NCBI RefSeq assembly: GCF_021738965.1
Contig: NZ_JAKKOQ010000006.1
Location: forward strand, 186,001 to 250,000
Direction of reading: 5' to 3'
Origin: Gordonia zhenghanii
GTDB lineage: Bacteria; Actinomycetota; Actinomycetes; Mycobacteriales; Mycobacteriaceae
Length of the DNA: 64,000 bases
Part shown: one piece after another, positions 17,708-26,852 of the stretch
Position numbering within the stretch: position 1 is the first letter of the stretch
How the letters are laid out: each line of letters starts with the position of its first letter
The notes under the pieces: model-generated
Told to the model about the DNA's origin: nothing
The model's input: only the letters and a program-made list of their open reading frames with translations
Database searches by the model: none
Translations under genes and position numbers: made by a program

Positions 17708-18625
17708 TTACAGCGAATCGAGGTGGGCGGACACGGTGTCGCAGACGTACGCGATGCCGGCGGCAGACCCGGGAAGGATGTTGACGAACTGGAAGAACCC
17801 GTGCATCTGGCCGCTGAACGTGCGCGCCTGAACGGGTACGCCTGCCGCTTCGAGCTTGGCGGCGTACGCCTCACACTCACCGCGGAGCACATCGTGTTCG
17901 GCGATCACGATGACGGCGGGCGGCGTGCCCGCGACGTCGCCCTGCAGCGGGGAGACGTTCGGATTCGAGCGAGTGGTCGGATCCGGGGTGTACAGCTCCC
18001 AGAACCAGTCCATCGCCTTCTTGTCGAGCATCAACTGGTTGGCCGGATCGAGGTAGGTCGCGTTCTCGGTGTCACTGTCGGCGACCGGATAGACGAGTGC
18101 CTGGAATGAGACGTCGGGGCCGCCTTCGCGTACCGCCTGTTGTGCGACGACCGCCGCGAGGTTGCCGCCAGAACTGTCACCGCCGACGATGAGCGGGAGC
18201 CCGGCGAAACGCTCAGCGGTCCACGTGAGGACGTCCCACGCGTCATTCGCTGCGGTGGGGTAGACGTTCTCGGGTGCGAGGCGGTAGTCGGGGAGCACCA
18301 CTGTGCACCCGGTGCCTGCTGCGAGTTGGCGTGCAAGCGTGTCGAACTGGTCAGGGCTGCCGACCACCCATCCGCCGCCGTGGTAGTAGACCAGCACGCC
18401 GCGTGGGTTCTCGGAGGGTGCGAGGACACGCACCGGGATCTGATGGCCATCGCCCGCCGCGACAGTCAGGTTCTCGACTGACGCCATGTCGGGGCCTGGG
18501 CCGTACAGTTCGATGAAGCCGTCGTTCATCGCGCGGACTTCGTCCGGTGTCATCTCGTACAGGGGCTTGCCGCCGCCCTCGGCCGCTTGCGCGAGGAATG
18601 CTGCGGTCGCTTCGTCCAAACTCAT
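17708..18625 (-). CDS. Hormone-sensitive-lipase-type esterase (alpha/beta hydrolase)
   Basis: The 305-aa protein has the HSL-family oxyanion motif HGGGW (82-86), the nucleophile elbow GDSSGG with Ser151, Asp in AEHDVLRGE and His in GQMHGFF, completing a Ser-Asp-His triad. It hydrolyses carboxylic esters in the cytoplasm. No signal peptide is visible; a 27-residue upstream extension to 18706 has no family character and would cover the promoter. In this island, esterases could open the esters or lactones made by the Baeyer-Villiger enzymes at 40-42 kb and 51-52.6 kb. It is divergent from an SMP-30-type gene. Confidence 0.9.
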   Translation of the reverse strand: MSLDEATAAFLAQAAEGGGKPLYEMTPDEVRAMNDGFIELYGPGPDMASVENLTVAAGDGHQIPVRVLAPSENPRGVLVYYHGGGWVVGSPDQFDTLARQLAAGTGCTVVLPDYRLAPENVYPTAANDAWDVLTWTAERFAGLPLIVGGDSSGGNLAAVVAQQAVREGGPDVSFQALVYPVADSDTENATYLDPANQLMLDKKAMDWFWELYTPDPTTRSNPNVSPLQGDVAGTPPAVIVIAEHDVLRGECEAYAAKLEAAGVPVQARTFSGQMHGFFQFVNILPGSAAGIAYVCDTVSAHLDSL

Positions 18626-18702
18626 CTGAGCTCGCCTTCTCGTCGATCGACTGGGAGGGTATTCATGCACATCATAAGTATGAAACGCGAGAGTGTCAAC
18701 GA

Positions 18703-18744
18703 TCACATGTGAGATTGTGGAGTGACTGAGACTATGTGCATGAT
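18703..18744. promoter_or_regulatory. Palindrome and ACTAT-type half-operator between esterase and SMP-30 genes
   Basis: TCACATGTGA (18703-18712) is a perfect 10-bp palindrome. ACTATGTGCATGAT (18731-18744) is a diverged member of the ACTAT-N4-ATRGT family found elsewhere in the window. A 7-bp GGCCCC-type hairpin follows at 18755-18773, in the leader of the SMP-30 gene. Confidence 0.45.
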
Positions 18745-18792
18745 TACCGTAGGTCGGCCCCTTCGTGGGGCCGTGAACGCTAGTGAGGAGAA

Positions 18793-19692
18793 ATGATGAC
18801 GAACGAGTCCTCGGTCACGACCGTGCTGGACGGACGTGCCTTTCTCGAGTGCCCACGGTGGCGCGAGGGCCGGCTCTGGGTCTCCGACCTGTACGCCCAC
18901 GAGGTGCTCTCGATCGGCGACGGCGACGATGTGCGTCTCGAGGTGACGATGGACGATCAGCCGTCGGGGCTCGGGTGGCTGCCGGACGGTCGACTGCTGA
19001 TCGTGTCCATGGTCGACGGGAGGATTCTCGTCCGCGACGACGTGAATGATCCGAGTTCGGTGTCCGAGCACGCCGACGTCTCGCAGCTCGCGACCGGCAA
19101 GCTCAACGACATGACCGTGGACGAACGCGGCCACGCGTTCATCTCGACGTTCGGTTTCGAGTTCCGTTCCCGCTCATACGTGGAGTCGGCGGTGCTGCTC
19201 CACGTGGCTCCGGACGGGTCGTCGCGAGTCGCTGCCGACGACCTGCTCTTCCCGAACGGCTCGGTGATTCTGGGTTCGCCCGACGACGACGTCCGCACGT
19301 TCGTCGTCGCTGAGAGCATGGGGAACCGACTCACCGCCTTCGATCTCGACCAGGCCGGAACATTGACCCGCAGACGGGTCTGGGCAGCGTTCGGTCCGGA
19401 GGTTCCGCGGACCTCGGTGCGTGATGCAATGGCGGCTTCTCAGGTCGCTCCGGACGGCATCTGCATCGGTGACGCCGGCACGATCTGGGTCGCTGATGCG
19501 CTCAACCAGCGGGTCGTTCGCGTCGCCGAAGGTGGCGAAATCCTCGACGAGAAGCGTTTCGACACAGGGGTATTCGCGTGCGCTGTCGGCGGGGCCAACG
19601 GCGACATCTTGTACGGGTGCGCCGCACCGTCGTCATCGGAGCATCAGCGTCGAGACACCCGTGACGCTAGTCTGCTCGCTACCCGGATCTGA
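18793..19692 (+). CDS. SMP-30/gluconolactonase-type lactonase
   Basis: The 299-aa protein is a six-bladed beta-propeller of the SMP-30 family. Likely metal ligands are visible in the usual order: Glu in LECPRW (near residue 19), Asn in GKLNDMTVD (near 105), Asn in FPNGSV and Asp in WVADALNQR. These enzymes open lactones using a divalent metal. A strong GAGGAGA ribosome site lies just before the double ATG. Next to an esterase, in an island with two Baeyer-Villiger-type enzymes, it is a good candidate for hydrolysing the ring-expanded lactone. This link is inference. Confidence 0.88.
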   Translation: MMTNESSVTTVLDGRAFLECPRWREGRLWVSDLYAHEVLSIGDGDDVRLEVTMDDQPSGLGWLPDGRLLIVSMVDGRILVRDDVNDPSSVSEHADVSQLATGKLNDMTVDERGHAFISTFGFEFRSRSYVESAVLLHVAPDGSSRVAADDLLFPNGSVILGSPDDDVRTFVVAESMGNRLTAFDLDQAGTLTRRRVWAAFGPEVPRTSVRDAMAASQVAPDGICIGDAGTIWVADALNQRVVRVAEGGEILDEKRFDTGVFACAVGGANGDILYGCAAPSSSEHQRRDTRDASLLATRI

Positions 19693-19704
19693 TTGCAGGC
19701 GAGT

Positions 19705-19744
19705 CTGACCGGCCGCGCGCTCGTCACCGAGTGCGGCCGGTCAG
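19705..19744. terminator. Bidirectional hairpin terminator
   Basis: A perfect 12-bp stem CTGACCGGCCGC/GCGGCCGGTCAG lies between the convergent SMP-30 and MFS genes; its right arm includes the MFS stop codon. It would serve both strands. Confidence 0.75.
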
Positions 19745-21012
19745 TCGGGCCATCTGCCGTAGCCGAGGGTGATCGTGGCGATGCTCATCGCGACGAAGAC
19801 GACGGCCGCGAATCCGAGACCGGCGACCATTCCGGCTGCGCTCACGATCGAGCCGGTGGACACGGCGAGAACGCTGGTGAACCCGTAGGCGATCGACGCG
19901 TACTGCGATGCGATACGTCCCTGATCGACCGGTTTCAGCGAGGCGGTCACGATCCGCAGCCCGCTCGCATAGGCGAAGCCCTGTCCTACGCCCCACACCA
20001 CACAGCCTGCGAGGATCGTCGGCAGGCTGGTGGTCCAGACGCCGACGAAGCACAGGACTGCGCCTGCCCCGATCGCACTCGCACTCAGGGGTGGCCGCAG
20101 AGATCTGACGATTCGAGGCGCGATACAGGCGACTCCGATGAGCACGATCGGGCCGAGTGAGGTCATGATGATCGACCCGGATCCCGTCATGTCGGTGACG
20201 ACTGTGGGGAGTAGTCCGACGACGACCCCGCCGATGGCCCACCCTGCGGTCCCGAGTGCGAATCCCGCGAGTCGGACGCGCGGTGGGTGCGGCTGAGGCG
20301 CGCGAGCGCCCGTCGTCGGGAGTCCGGCAGGCTCGACCACGTCGGCTGTCACCGGTTCGTCGTCGGGGCGGCCTCGGATGAGGAGGGCGACGGCACTCCT
20401 TGCTCTTGCGTGAGTCGCCGCCAGCGCGACGATCGCGGACGCCAACAGCGCGAGGTGGAAGTAGTAGACGGTCGTCGTCGGGCCGGGCAGCGTGTCGGCC
20501 ACGACGGCTGCGAGGAGGAGTCCGAGGAAGGATCCGAGCAGCGTCCCAGTCGCGGCGATAGCGCGCCCGCGTTCACCCCGGGTCGCGAGGACGATGGTCG
20601 CGGCCGCGCCGGTTCCCAACCCGACGGAGATGCCGACGAGGACGCGGCCCGCGAACAGCCAGGCGACGGAGTGGTTGCCTACGAGCAAGGCGACGTCACC
20701 GAGGAAACACACGGCGACGGCGATCGGGAGCATTCGGGTGGCGTACGCGGGCAGCCGCGTGCGGGCCACGACGGTGAACGTCGCGACGAGCCCGACCAGG
20801 TACGCGGCGAACAGCGCGGTGACTGTGAAGGCGCTCAGGTCGAGTTGGTCGCGGTAGATCGGGAGCAGAGGGCCGGGGACGTTCGAACCGACGATGAGAA
20901 GGCAGAAGGCGACAGTCGCGGCAGCTCCGTACGTCGATGCCGAGCGGCTCTTGGGTGATCCGGATGCTTCGTAAACCGCTCTCACCTGCGTGGAACCTGA
21001 ACTCTCAGTCAT
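19741..21012 (-). CDS. MFS transporter
   Basis: The 423-aa protein has a polar N-terminus of about 28 residues and then 12 hydrophobic segments in two groups of six separated by a charged loop (residues about 205-245, rich in Asp, Pro and Arg). The block GRVLVGISVGLGTGAAATIVLA between segments 4 and 5 is typical of MFS. It is an inner-membrane secondary transporter. It is divergent from the alcohol dehydrogenase operon and shares its promoter region, so it may export or import a substrate or product of that pathway. Substrate unknown. Confidence 0.88.
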   Translation of the reverse strand: MTESSGSTQVRAVYEASGSPKSRSASTYGAAATVAFCLLIVGSNVPGPLLPIYRDQLDLSAFTVTALFAAYLVGLVATFTVVARTRLPAYATRMLPIAVAVCFLGDVALLVGNHSVAWLFAGRVLVGISVGLGTGAAATIVLATRGERGRAIAATGTLLGSFLGLLLAAVVADTLPGPTTTVYYFHLALLASAIVALAATHARARSAVALLIRGRPDDEPVTADVVEPAGLPTTGARAPQPHPPRVRLAGFALGTAGWAIGGVVVGLLPTVVTDMTGSGSIIMTSLGPIVLIGVACIAPRIVRSLRPPLSASAIGAGAVLCFVGVWTTSLPTILAGCVVWGVGQGFAYASGLRIVTASLKPVDQGRIASQYASIAYGFTSVLAVSTGSIVSAAGMVAGLGFAAVVFVAMSIATITLGYGRWPD

Positions 21013-21046
21013 CCTTGGATGATTCTTGGCTAGTCACTCTTTACTT

Positions 21047-21099
21047 CTATCATGATAATGGTTAGCGTGATTAGCATCACGAGACGGCAATCACGTGAT
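21047..21099. promoter_or_regulatory. Composite operator region between MFS and alcohol dehydrogenase
   Basis: Four elements are stacked here. ATCATGATAATGGT (21049-21062) belongs to the ACTAT-N4-ATRGT family. GTGAT-TAGC-ATCAC (21067-21080) is a perfect 5-4-5 inverted repeat. GAGACGGCA (21081-21089) is shared with two other promoters. ATCACGTGAT (21090-21099) is a perfect palindrome. The arrangement suggests more than one regulator or dimer at this divergent promoter. Confidence 0.6.
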
Positions 21100-21160
21100 G
21101 CCTGTGCAGTGGCATACATCGCGCCGGGAATCGGCGACGAGCGACTCTGAGGAGAACTTG

Positions 21161-22282
21161 ATGAAGACAATGGGTGCGCTGATCTGGGAGCCCGGAACTC
21201 GATCGGGCTGGAGCGTCGAAGAGATCGAGATCGATGCTCCGAAGAGCCGAGAAGTGAAGGTGAAGCTCGCGGCATCAGGAATCTGTCACAGTGACGACCA
21301 CGTCGACACCGGTGACATCCCGCTCGACTGGGCGCCGATCATCGGCGGTCACGAGGGCGCGGGCATCATCGAAGAAGTCGGTCCGCACGTCACCGACTTC
21401 GAGGTCGGGGACCATGTGGTCCTGTCGTTCATGCCGGCCTGCGGGCACTGCGAGAAGTGCAACGTCGGTCTGACCAACCTGTGCACGATGGGCGCAGGTG
21501 TTCTCGGCGGATACGCGCCCGACGGCACCTACCGCGTCCATGCTCGGGGTCAAGGCGTCGGACCGTTCTCGTACCTCGGAACGTTCTCGCCGTACGTCGT
21601 GGTCAACATCGACTCGTGCGTGAAGATCGGCAAGGACATTCCGCTGGACAAAGCGGCGCTCATCGGCTGCGGCGTGCCGACCGGATGGGGTTCGTCGGTC
21701 TATGCCGCGGACGTTCAACTCGGTGAGACGGTCGTCGTCATCGGCACCGGCGGCGTCGGCATGAACGCGGTGCAGGGAGCCCTGCACAAGGGTGCGAAGA
21801 CGATCATCGCGGTCGACCCGATCGAGTACAAACGCGATCAGGCCAAGAAGTTCGGCGCCACCCACACGGCGAACAACCTGGAACAGGCCGCCGAGATGGT
21901 CTCCGACATCACCAACGGGCAAGGGGCGGACAAGGTACTCATCACCGTCGACGTCGCCTACGGCGAACTGCTCAATCCGGCGCAGGAGATGGTGTGCCGC
22001 GGCGGGACCCTGGTGCTCACGTCGGCCGCGCCGGTCACCCAGCGCGACGTCCCCTTCGACCTGTTCACATTCGCAATGAGCGGCAAGCGACTGCAAGGCA
22101 CACTGTACGGCTCGACCAACGCCCGCCGTGACATCCCGCTGATCGCCGACATGTACCGCCGCGGCGAGTTCAAGCTCGACGAACTGGTCACCAAGACCTA
22201 CGAACTCGAGCAGATCAACGAGGCCGTCGCCGACATGCGGGAGGGCAAGAACATCCGCGGCGTCATCATGTACGACCTGTGA
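21161..22282 (+). CDS. NDMA-dependent (mycofactocin-type) zinc alcohol dehydrogenase
   Basis: The 373-aa protein is a zinc medium-chain dehydrogenase. It has catalytic zinc ligands in GICHSDDH and GGHEGAG, four structural-zinc Cys in CGHCEKCNVGLTNLC (near residues 94-108), and GTGGVGMNA as the nucleotide loop near 200. It resembles the actinobacterial NDMA-dependent family (Rxyl_3153 type; M. tuberculosis AdhB is related), whose members keep NAD bound and pass electrons to mycofactocin rather than free NAD. That coupling is family knowledge. ATG 21161 is preceded by GAGGAG. It leads an operon with a SnoaL-like protein, a KstD-like flavoprotein and a mycofactocin-coupled SDR. Confidence 0.92.
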   Translation: MKTMGALIWEPGTRSGWSVEEIEIDAPKSREVKVKLAASGICHSDDHVDTGDIPLDWAPIIGGHEGAGIIEEVGPHVTDFEVGDHVVLSFMPACGHCEKCNVGLTNLCTMGAGVLGGYAPDGTYRVHARGQGVGPFSYLGTFSPYVVVNIDSCVKIGKDIPLDKAALIGCGVPTGWGSSVYAADVQLGETVVVIGTGGVGMNAVQGALHKGAKTIIAVDPIEYKRDQAKKFGATHTANNLEQAAEMVSDITNGQGADKVLITVDVAYGELLNPAQEMVCRGGTLVLTSAAPVTQRDVPFDLFTFAMSGKRLQGTLYGSTNARRDIPLIADMYRRGEFKLDELVTKTYELEQINEAVADMREGKNIRGVIMYDL

Positions 22283-22311
22283 TCCGACCGCGATCACCTG
22301 AAAGGACAGAC

Positions 22312-22734
22312 ATGCGAGCAGACGACATCAACGACATCGTGCGTGCCACCAATCTGTACGCGCGCGGTCTCGATCTCGCCGACCCGGACGAAGCCTCATC
22401 GGCCTTCGCTTCGGACAGTGTGTGGGACGCGACGGCCGTCGGACTGGAGCGTTACGAAGGATACGACGCCATCCACGCGTTCTTCGTCGCCGACGCGGCG
22501 GCAGTGGCACGTGGCGCGCACATCTTGACCAACCACATCGTCGACTTCGACGACGACGATCACGCACACGGTACGAACTACGTGTTCGCGGAGGCCGAGA
22601 TGAACAATGGCGCCGCGATCAAGGCGATCGCACTCAACCGTGACAAGTACATCCGCACGTCAGATGGCTGGAAGATCTCTGAACGTGTCATCACTCCGAT
22701 GACCACTCCCCAGATGGACGGCTTCGAAGTCTGA
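22312..22734 (+). CDS. SnoaL/NTF2-like protein
   Basis: The 140-aa protein has the cone-shaped alpha+beta barrel pattern of SnoaL/NTF2-like proteins: an N-terminal helix pair (DINDIVRATNLYARGLDLAD), then strands including SVWDATAVG and YEGYDAIHAFFV, and a C-terminal sheet ending WKISERVITPM. The family includes ketosteroid isomerase, epoxide hydrolases, cyclases and dehydratases. In M. tuberculosis a member (Rv0760c) lies near adhB, as here. It starts at ATG 22312 after AAAGGA. The catalytic role cannot be read from sequence. Confidence 0.82.
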   Translation: MRADDINDIVRATNLYARGLDLADPDEASSAFASDSVWDATAVGLERYEGYDAIHAFFVADAAAVARGAHILTNHIVDFDDDDHAHGTNYVFAEAEMNNGAAIKAIALNRDKYIRTSDGWKISERVITPMTTPQMDGFEV

Positions 22735-22865
22735 TCGTCGTCACTGCCTGACCAACTGCTCGGTGAGCGTCTCCTCTGTCTGTTCCGGACCGAGGGGTCG
22801 CTCACCGCTGCTTTGTGGGCCAGGTGGAGAGCGAGGCGACTGGACCTGATCAGGAGGAATAGACA

Positions 22866-24602
22866 ATGGGAACAACTGAAGCGGGCACAACTGAACCGGA
22901 CAACACGGGACCGGACAACACGGGACCGATCATCGTGGTCGGCGGCGGGCTCTCGGGCCTGGCGACGGCATTGACGAGCGCGACGAACGGGCGCGCGGCC
23001 ATCGTCCTCGAAGCGGCGGAGCTCGTCGGCGGAGCGGCGGCCTACTCGGGCGGACAGATCTGGTGCGGCGCCAACCACGTCGCCCGCCGCGAAGGCGTCA
23101 CCGACGATTCGCTCGAACTCACCGAGACCTACATCCGTGACGTCGCACGGCATCTCGCTCCCGAGGTGCTCGACGAGGCCGCGTTGACGAGGTGGCTGCA
23201 GACCTCGCCGGGAGCGATCGAGTACTTCGAGGAGCTCGGCGCGATCCGCTGGACGATGATTCCCGGGCTCGCCGACTATCACAACGAGGCCGACGGGGCG
23301 CTGCCGCAGGGGCGGTATCTCACCAACGAGGTGATCGATGGATCGGTCCTCGGGGAGTGGCGGGACAAACTGCGGTACAGCCCGTACTTCCCGGTCGGCA
23401 CGACCTATCGCGAGTTGCTGGAGAAGGGGCGACGAGCGACCTACGTCGACGACGAGGGGCGTGAGGCCGAGTCTGCGAAACACTCGCACGCCGGACTTCC
23501 CGCGTTCGGCCTCGCCGACGACAACGGGTTCGACGGTCCGGCCGACGGCGATCCGCTGACGTACGGCACGGGAGTGGTCGCGTCGTTCCTGCGGCGAGTC
23601 CTCGCCGAGCTGGCTATCGATATCCGGCTGGAGCATCGCGTCACCGCACTCCTGCAAGACGATGACGGCGCAGTCACCGGCGTGCGCGCGCAGAGCCCCG
23701 ACGGCGAGGTCACGCTTCGCGGCCCCGTCGTGCTCGCGACCAGCACGTACGACTGGGATCCGGAAGCCGTCTCGGACATCCTGGGACTCGACTCCGAGGA
23801 CTGGGGTTCGGTTGCGCCGGAGTCGATCCGCGGTGACGGACTCCGCCTCGCACAGTCAGTCGGCGGAGAACTCGCACGGATTCCCGCGAACGCGACCCCG
23901 ATCCTGCCCGGCTGGCGGTCGCAGGTCGGAACCGGCTTCGGCTACGGCCCGGAGTACGCGATGCCGCACTCGATGATCGTCGACCGGACCGGACGTCGAT
24001 ACTGCAACGACTCGTACTGGGTCGACATCTGCCGCAAGACCTTGGATCCCGGCGACCGTCACCTGCCCTTCTTCCTGATCTGGGACGACCAGCACCGCCG
24101 CAAGTACGGCCTGGCCGCGACGCCGCCCGGCGGCGACTATCCGGAGGGGTGGGTGCAGGAGGGCGCGACGCTCGCCGAACTCGGCGAGCAACTCGGCATC
24201 GACGGTGTGGAACTGGCGAAGACTGCGCAGCGGTTCAGCGGATTCGCTCGCGACGGCGCCGATCCGGACTTCGGTCGCGGCAGTGTCGACTACGTCAACC
24301 GGTTCGCGGGCGATCCGGACAACACGCCGTCGCCGGTCCTCGGCCCCATCGAACAGGCGCCGTTCTTCGGGATCCGCCTGCGCTTCGTCGGCACCGGGAT
24401 CGGAACCTCCGGCGTGCACATCGACGGTGACGGCCGGGTGCTCGACGGCGCAGATACGCCGATCCGCGGACTGTACGCCGCGGGCTCTGTCGCGGCGTTG
24501 ACCACGACGGGCACCGCGTACAACTCCGGCATCGCGCTGGGGCGAGGTATCACGCTCGCCTATCTGATCGGACACGAGCTCGCGGGTGCGCCGATCTCTT
24601 GA
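22866..24602 (+). CDS. KstD-like FAD-dependent dehydrogenase
   Basis: The 578-aa protein has an N-terminal FAD-binding motif GGGLSGLATA (near residues 25-34), GGAAAYSGGQIW near 58, a long substrate domain, and a second FAD segment, IRGLYAAGSVAALT, near 535. This is the fumarate-reductase/3-ketosteroid dehydrogenase fold. The C-terminal motif reads GTAYNSGIALGRGITLAY, which departs from the Gly-rich end of true Delta1-KstD, so steroid activity is not assured. A likely role is desaturation next to a ring or chain carbonyl. A perfect 15-bp duplication near the N-terminus encodes PDNTGPDNTG. GGAGG precedes the ATG. Confidence 0.87.
   Translation: MGTTEAGTTEPDNTGPDNTGPIIVVGGGLSGLATALTSATNGRAAIVLEAAELVGGAAAYSGGQIWCGANHVARREGVTDDSLELTETYIRDVARHLAPEVLDEAALTRWLQTSPGAIEYFEELGAIRWTMIPGLADYHNEADGALPQGRYLTNEVIDGSVLGEWRDKLRYSPYFPVGTTYRELLEKGRRATYVDDEGREAESAKHSHAGLPAFGLADDNGFDGPADGDPLTYGTGVVASFLRRVLAELAIDIRLEHRVTALLQDDDGAVTGVRAQSPDGEVTLRGPVVLATSTYDWDPEAVSDILGLDSEDWGSVAPESIRGDGLRLAQSVGGELARIPANATPILPGWRSQVGTGFGYGPEYAMPHSMIVDRTGRRYCNDSYWVDICRKTLDPGDRHLPFFLIWDDQHRRKYGLAATPPGGDYPEGWVQEGATLAELGEQLGIDGVELAKTAQRFSGFARDGADPDFGRGSVDYVNRFAGDPDNTPSPVLGPIEQAPFFGIRLRFVGTGIGTSGVHIDGDGRVLDGADTPIRGLYAAGSVAALTTTGTAYNSGIALGRGITLAYLIGHELAGAPIS
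22896..22925 (+). repeat. 15-bp x2 perfect in-frame tandem repeat
   Basis: CCGGACAACACGGGA occurs twice in a row (22896-22910, 22911-22925), adding one extra PDNTG unit to the disordered N-terminus of the flavoprotein. Confidence 0.9.
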
Positions 24603-24648
24603 CCACGCGGGTCGAACGTCGACCCGAACACCGAATGGAGGATTGATT

Positions 24649-25485
24649 ATGGGAAATCGCATGCAAGGCAAGGTCGCTTTCATCACGGGTGTCGCGCGCG
24701 GACAGGGACGCAGTCACGCGGTGCGCCTGGCAGAGGAAGGCGCGGACATCGTCGGTGTCGACATCTGCGCCGACATCGACTCGGTGTCGACGTACTCGCT
24801 CGCGACGCCTGAGGACCTCGACGAGACGCGACGTCTCGTCGAGAAGACGGGCCGTCGAATGGTCGCCGAGGTCGCCGATGTCCGTGACTTCGATGCGCTG
24901 CAGTCAGCGTTCACGGCCGGGCTCGAGGAGTTCGGCCACGTCGACACGGTGGTCGCGAACGCGGGCATCGCATCGTTCGCCAAATCGTGGGAGCTGACCG
25001 CCGACGAGTGGCGGGACATGATCGACGTGAACCTGACGGGTGTGTTCCACACGGCCAAGGTCGCGATCGAACCGATGATCGCCGCGGGCAACGGCGGCTC
25101 GATGGTGTTCACGTCGTCGATCGGCGGACTGAAGGGGATTCAGAACGTCGCGCATTACGTCTCGGCCAAGCACGGCATCGTCGGTCTGATGCGGAACCTG
25201 GCGAACGAGCTCGCGCCGTACGGGATCCGAGTCAACACCGTGCATCCGACGAACGTCGACACGACGATGATCCACAACCCGGGCACATACGCGATGTTCG
25301 CTCCGGACGTCACCGAGCCGACGGTCGACGACGTGCGTGAGGGCTTCGTCTCGCTCAACGCGTTGCAGGTGCCGTGGGTCGAGTCGATGGACATCAGCAA
25401 CGCAGTGCTGTTCCTGTCGAGCGACGAGGCCCGGTACGTGACCGGGGTGCCCTTCCCGGTGGATGCGGGAGCGGCCGTCCGATAA
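24649..25485 (+). CDS. Mycofactocin-coupled SDR oxidoreductase
   Basis: The 278-aa protein shows KVAFITGVARGQGRSHA (residues 8-24), VDICADI near 40, the extra segment ATPEDLDETRRLVE near 55, NAGIAS near 108, and catalytic Ser in TSSIGG with Tyr and Lys in HYVSAKHG. GARGQGRSHA plus the PEDL(D/A)ET insertion identifies the mycofactocin-coupled SDR subfamily (TIGR03971 type), which holds NAD tightly and is re-oxidised by mycofactocin. It ends the alcohol dehydrogenase operon and would oxidise a secondary alcohol. Related copies are at 43202 and 59734. GGAGG precedes the ATG. Confidence 0.92.
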   Translation: MGNRMQGKVAFITGVARGQGRSHAVRLAEEGADIVGVDICADIDSVSTYSLATPEDLDETRRLVEKTGRRMVAEVADVRDFDALQSAFTAGLEEFGHVDTVVANAGIASFAKSWELTADEWRDMIDVNLTGVFHTAKVAIEPMIAAGNGGSMVFTSSIGGLKGIQNVAHYVSAKHGIVGLMRNLANELAPYGIRVNTVHPTNVDTTMIHNPGTYAMFAPDVTEPTVDDVREGFVSLNALQVPWVESMDISNAVLFLSSDEARYVTGVPFPVDAGAAVR

Positions 25486-25496
25486 GTGGGTGACCG

Positions 25497-25536
25497 TTGA
25501 CACAGTGGTGATAATCATATTTACTATGATCATGGA
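25497..25536 (+). promoter_or_regulatory. Promoter/operator of the LIV-type importer operon
   Basis: A perfect TTGACA (25497-25502) is followed by an AT-rich stretch that includes a plausible -10 region. ACTATGATCATGGA at 25523-25536 is a diverged member of the ACTAT-N4-ATRGT family. GATAATCAT lies between them. Regulator binding here would overlap the promoter. Confidence 0.5.
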
Positions 25537-25627
25537 ATAGCGACGCTCCCTCGGATCGTCACCTCCTGTCCCGGTCGGCCTGTCGGCGCCGACCCCTCGA
25601 TTCCGGACACGTTGAAAAGGAACCTCG

Positions 25628-26791
25628 ATGATGAAGATCAGAACGACGAAGACTGCGTTGACCGCGGTGGTCGCGGTCGCTGTGCTCACAGTGAGTGCGT
25701 GCGGCGGAGGCGGGGGAGGCGCTCAGCAGAGCGGGCAGGGGATCGCCGAGAACATCACGATCGCGGCAGTCAACGACCAGACCGGCCCGGTGGCCTACGC
25801 GGGTGTCGGCGCCAGCAAGGGCGCCGAGCTGGCGATCGAGCAGATCAACGATCAGGGCTTCCTCGGTGACGGGGTGACTATGTCGCTCGAGCAGGTCGAC
25901 ACCGCGGGCGAGATCGACCGCGCGGTGAGCGAGATGACGAAGACCATGGGCAACGGCGAGGTCTCCGCGGTCCTCGGTCCGACAATGGCCCAGCAGGCCG
26001 CGGCGGTCGCCCCGCTGGTCGGTCAGCGAAAGGTGCCGACCGTGTTCACGCAGTCGGGCGCCGAGGGGGTCGTCGTCAACGACTACACCTTCCGAGCGAC
26101 GGCTCCGATGGAGAGTTACTACGACATCGCGGCGAAGTGGCTCAGCGAGAACGGCCATAAGGACGTCTCGGTGATCTACAACGCGACCTATCCGACGTTC
26201 GCGAACCTCGGCAAGACTGTGTTCCCGAAGGAGGCCGCGGCGGCGGGCGTCAAGATCGGTCAGTCACTCGAAGTGCAGTCGACGACTCAGGACTTCACCG
26301 GCCAGGCGCAACAGATCGCTCAGGCGAACCCGCCGGCGGTGGTCATGATGCTGATCGCGTCCCAGGCCGTGACCTTCATGAAGCAGTTGCGTCAGGCCGG
26401 CTACCAGGGACAGATCGTCGGCACGTCGGTGCAGGGATCGGGCAACGCCGCGTCCGCGGGCGCCGCGGCCGACGGTCTCGTCTACCCCGTCGACTTCTCG
26501 GCGGCGATGGACGGCGACACCTCGAAGGAGTTCACGAAGGCGTTCACCGACAAGTTCGGCGAGTCTCCGGATACCTACGCGGCTGAGGGCTTCGACGCGA
26601 TCTGGTGGATCGCGCGCGGAATCAAGGCATCGAACGACTCGTCGCGCGATGGCGTTCAGAAGGGCCTCGCACAGGTCGCAGGCGAAGGATTCACCGGAGC
26701 GATGGGCGACCTGACGTTCGACGGCAACGACATGCGGGTGACCGGTGCGATGGTCGAGTGGCGTGGCGGCGAGGAATCGCTCGTCAACTGA
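25628..26791 (+). CDS. LIV-type ABC transporter substrate-binding lipoprotein 1
   Basis: The 387-aa protein begins with a lipoprotein signal: MKIR positive start, hydrophobic run, then lipobox VSAC with Cys25 as the lipidated residue. The mature part is a type I periplasmic-binding fold, as in LivK/AmiC: ITIAAVNDQTGPVAYAG opening, AELAIEQINDQG, VSAVLGPTMAQQAAAVAPL, VPTVFTQSG. It would be anchored outside the membrane and present a small molecule to LivHM. A tandem paralogue follows directly. In actinobacteria such importers often carry aromatic or other non-amino-acid substrates; the ligand here is unknown. Confidence 0.93.
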   Translation: MMKIRTTKTALTAVVAVAVLTVSACGGGGGGAQQSGQGIAENITIAAVNDQTGPVAYAGVGASKGAELAIEQINDQGFLGDGVTMSLEQVDTAGEIDRAVSEMTKTMGNGEVSAVLGPTMAQQAAAVAPLVGQRKVPTVFTQSGAEGVVVNDYTFRATAPMESYYDIAAKWLSENGHKDVSVIYNATYPTFANLGKTVFPKEAAAAGVKIGQSLEVQSTTQDFTGQAQQIAQANPPAVVMMLIASQAVTFMKQLRQAGYQGQIVGTSVQGSGNAASAGAAADGLVYPVDFSAAMDGDTSKEFTKAFTDKFGESPDTYAAEGFDAIWWIARGIKASNDSSRDGVQKGLAQVAGEGFTGAMGDLTFDGNDMRVTGAMVEWRGGEESLVN

Positions 26792-26852
26792 GTCGCATCT
26801 CCGAGCACGACGAATACGTTCGGTCCAATATCACGAGAGATGTGTGGCACCA

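Noticed and set aside
18755-18773. GGCCCC hairpin in the SMP-30 leader as a riboswitch or attenuator
   Set aside because: It is only a 7-bp stem with no conserved aptamer-like sequence and no T-run; chance in high-GC DNA is likely.
21161-25485. Assignment of this operon as true steroid ring degradation (kstD with ketosteroid isomerase)
   Set aside because: The flavoprotein's C-terminal motif departs from true KstD, the SnoaL fold is not specific for isomerase, and no kshA/B or hsa genes are present in the window.
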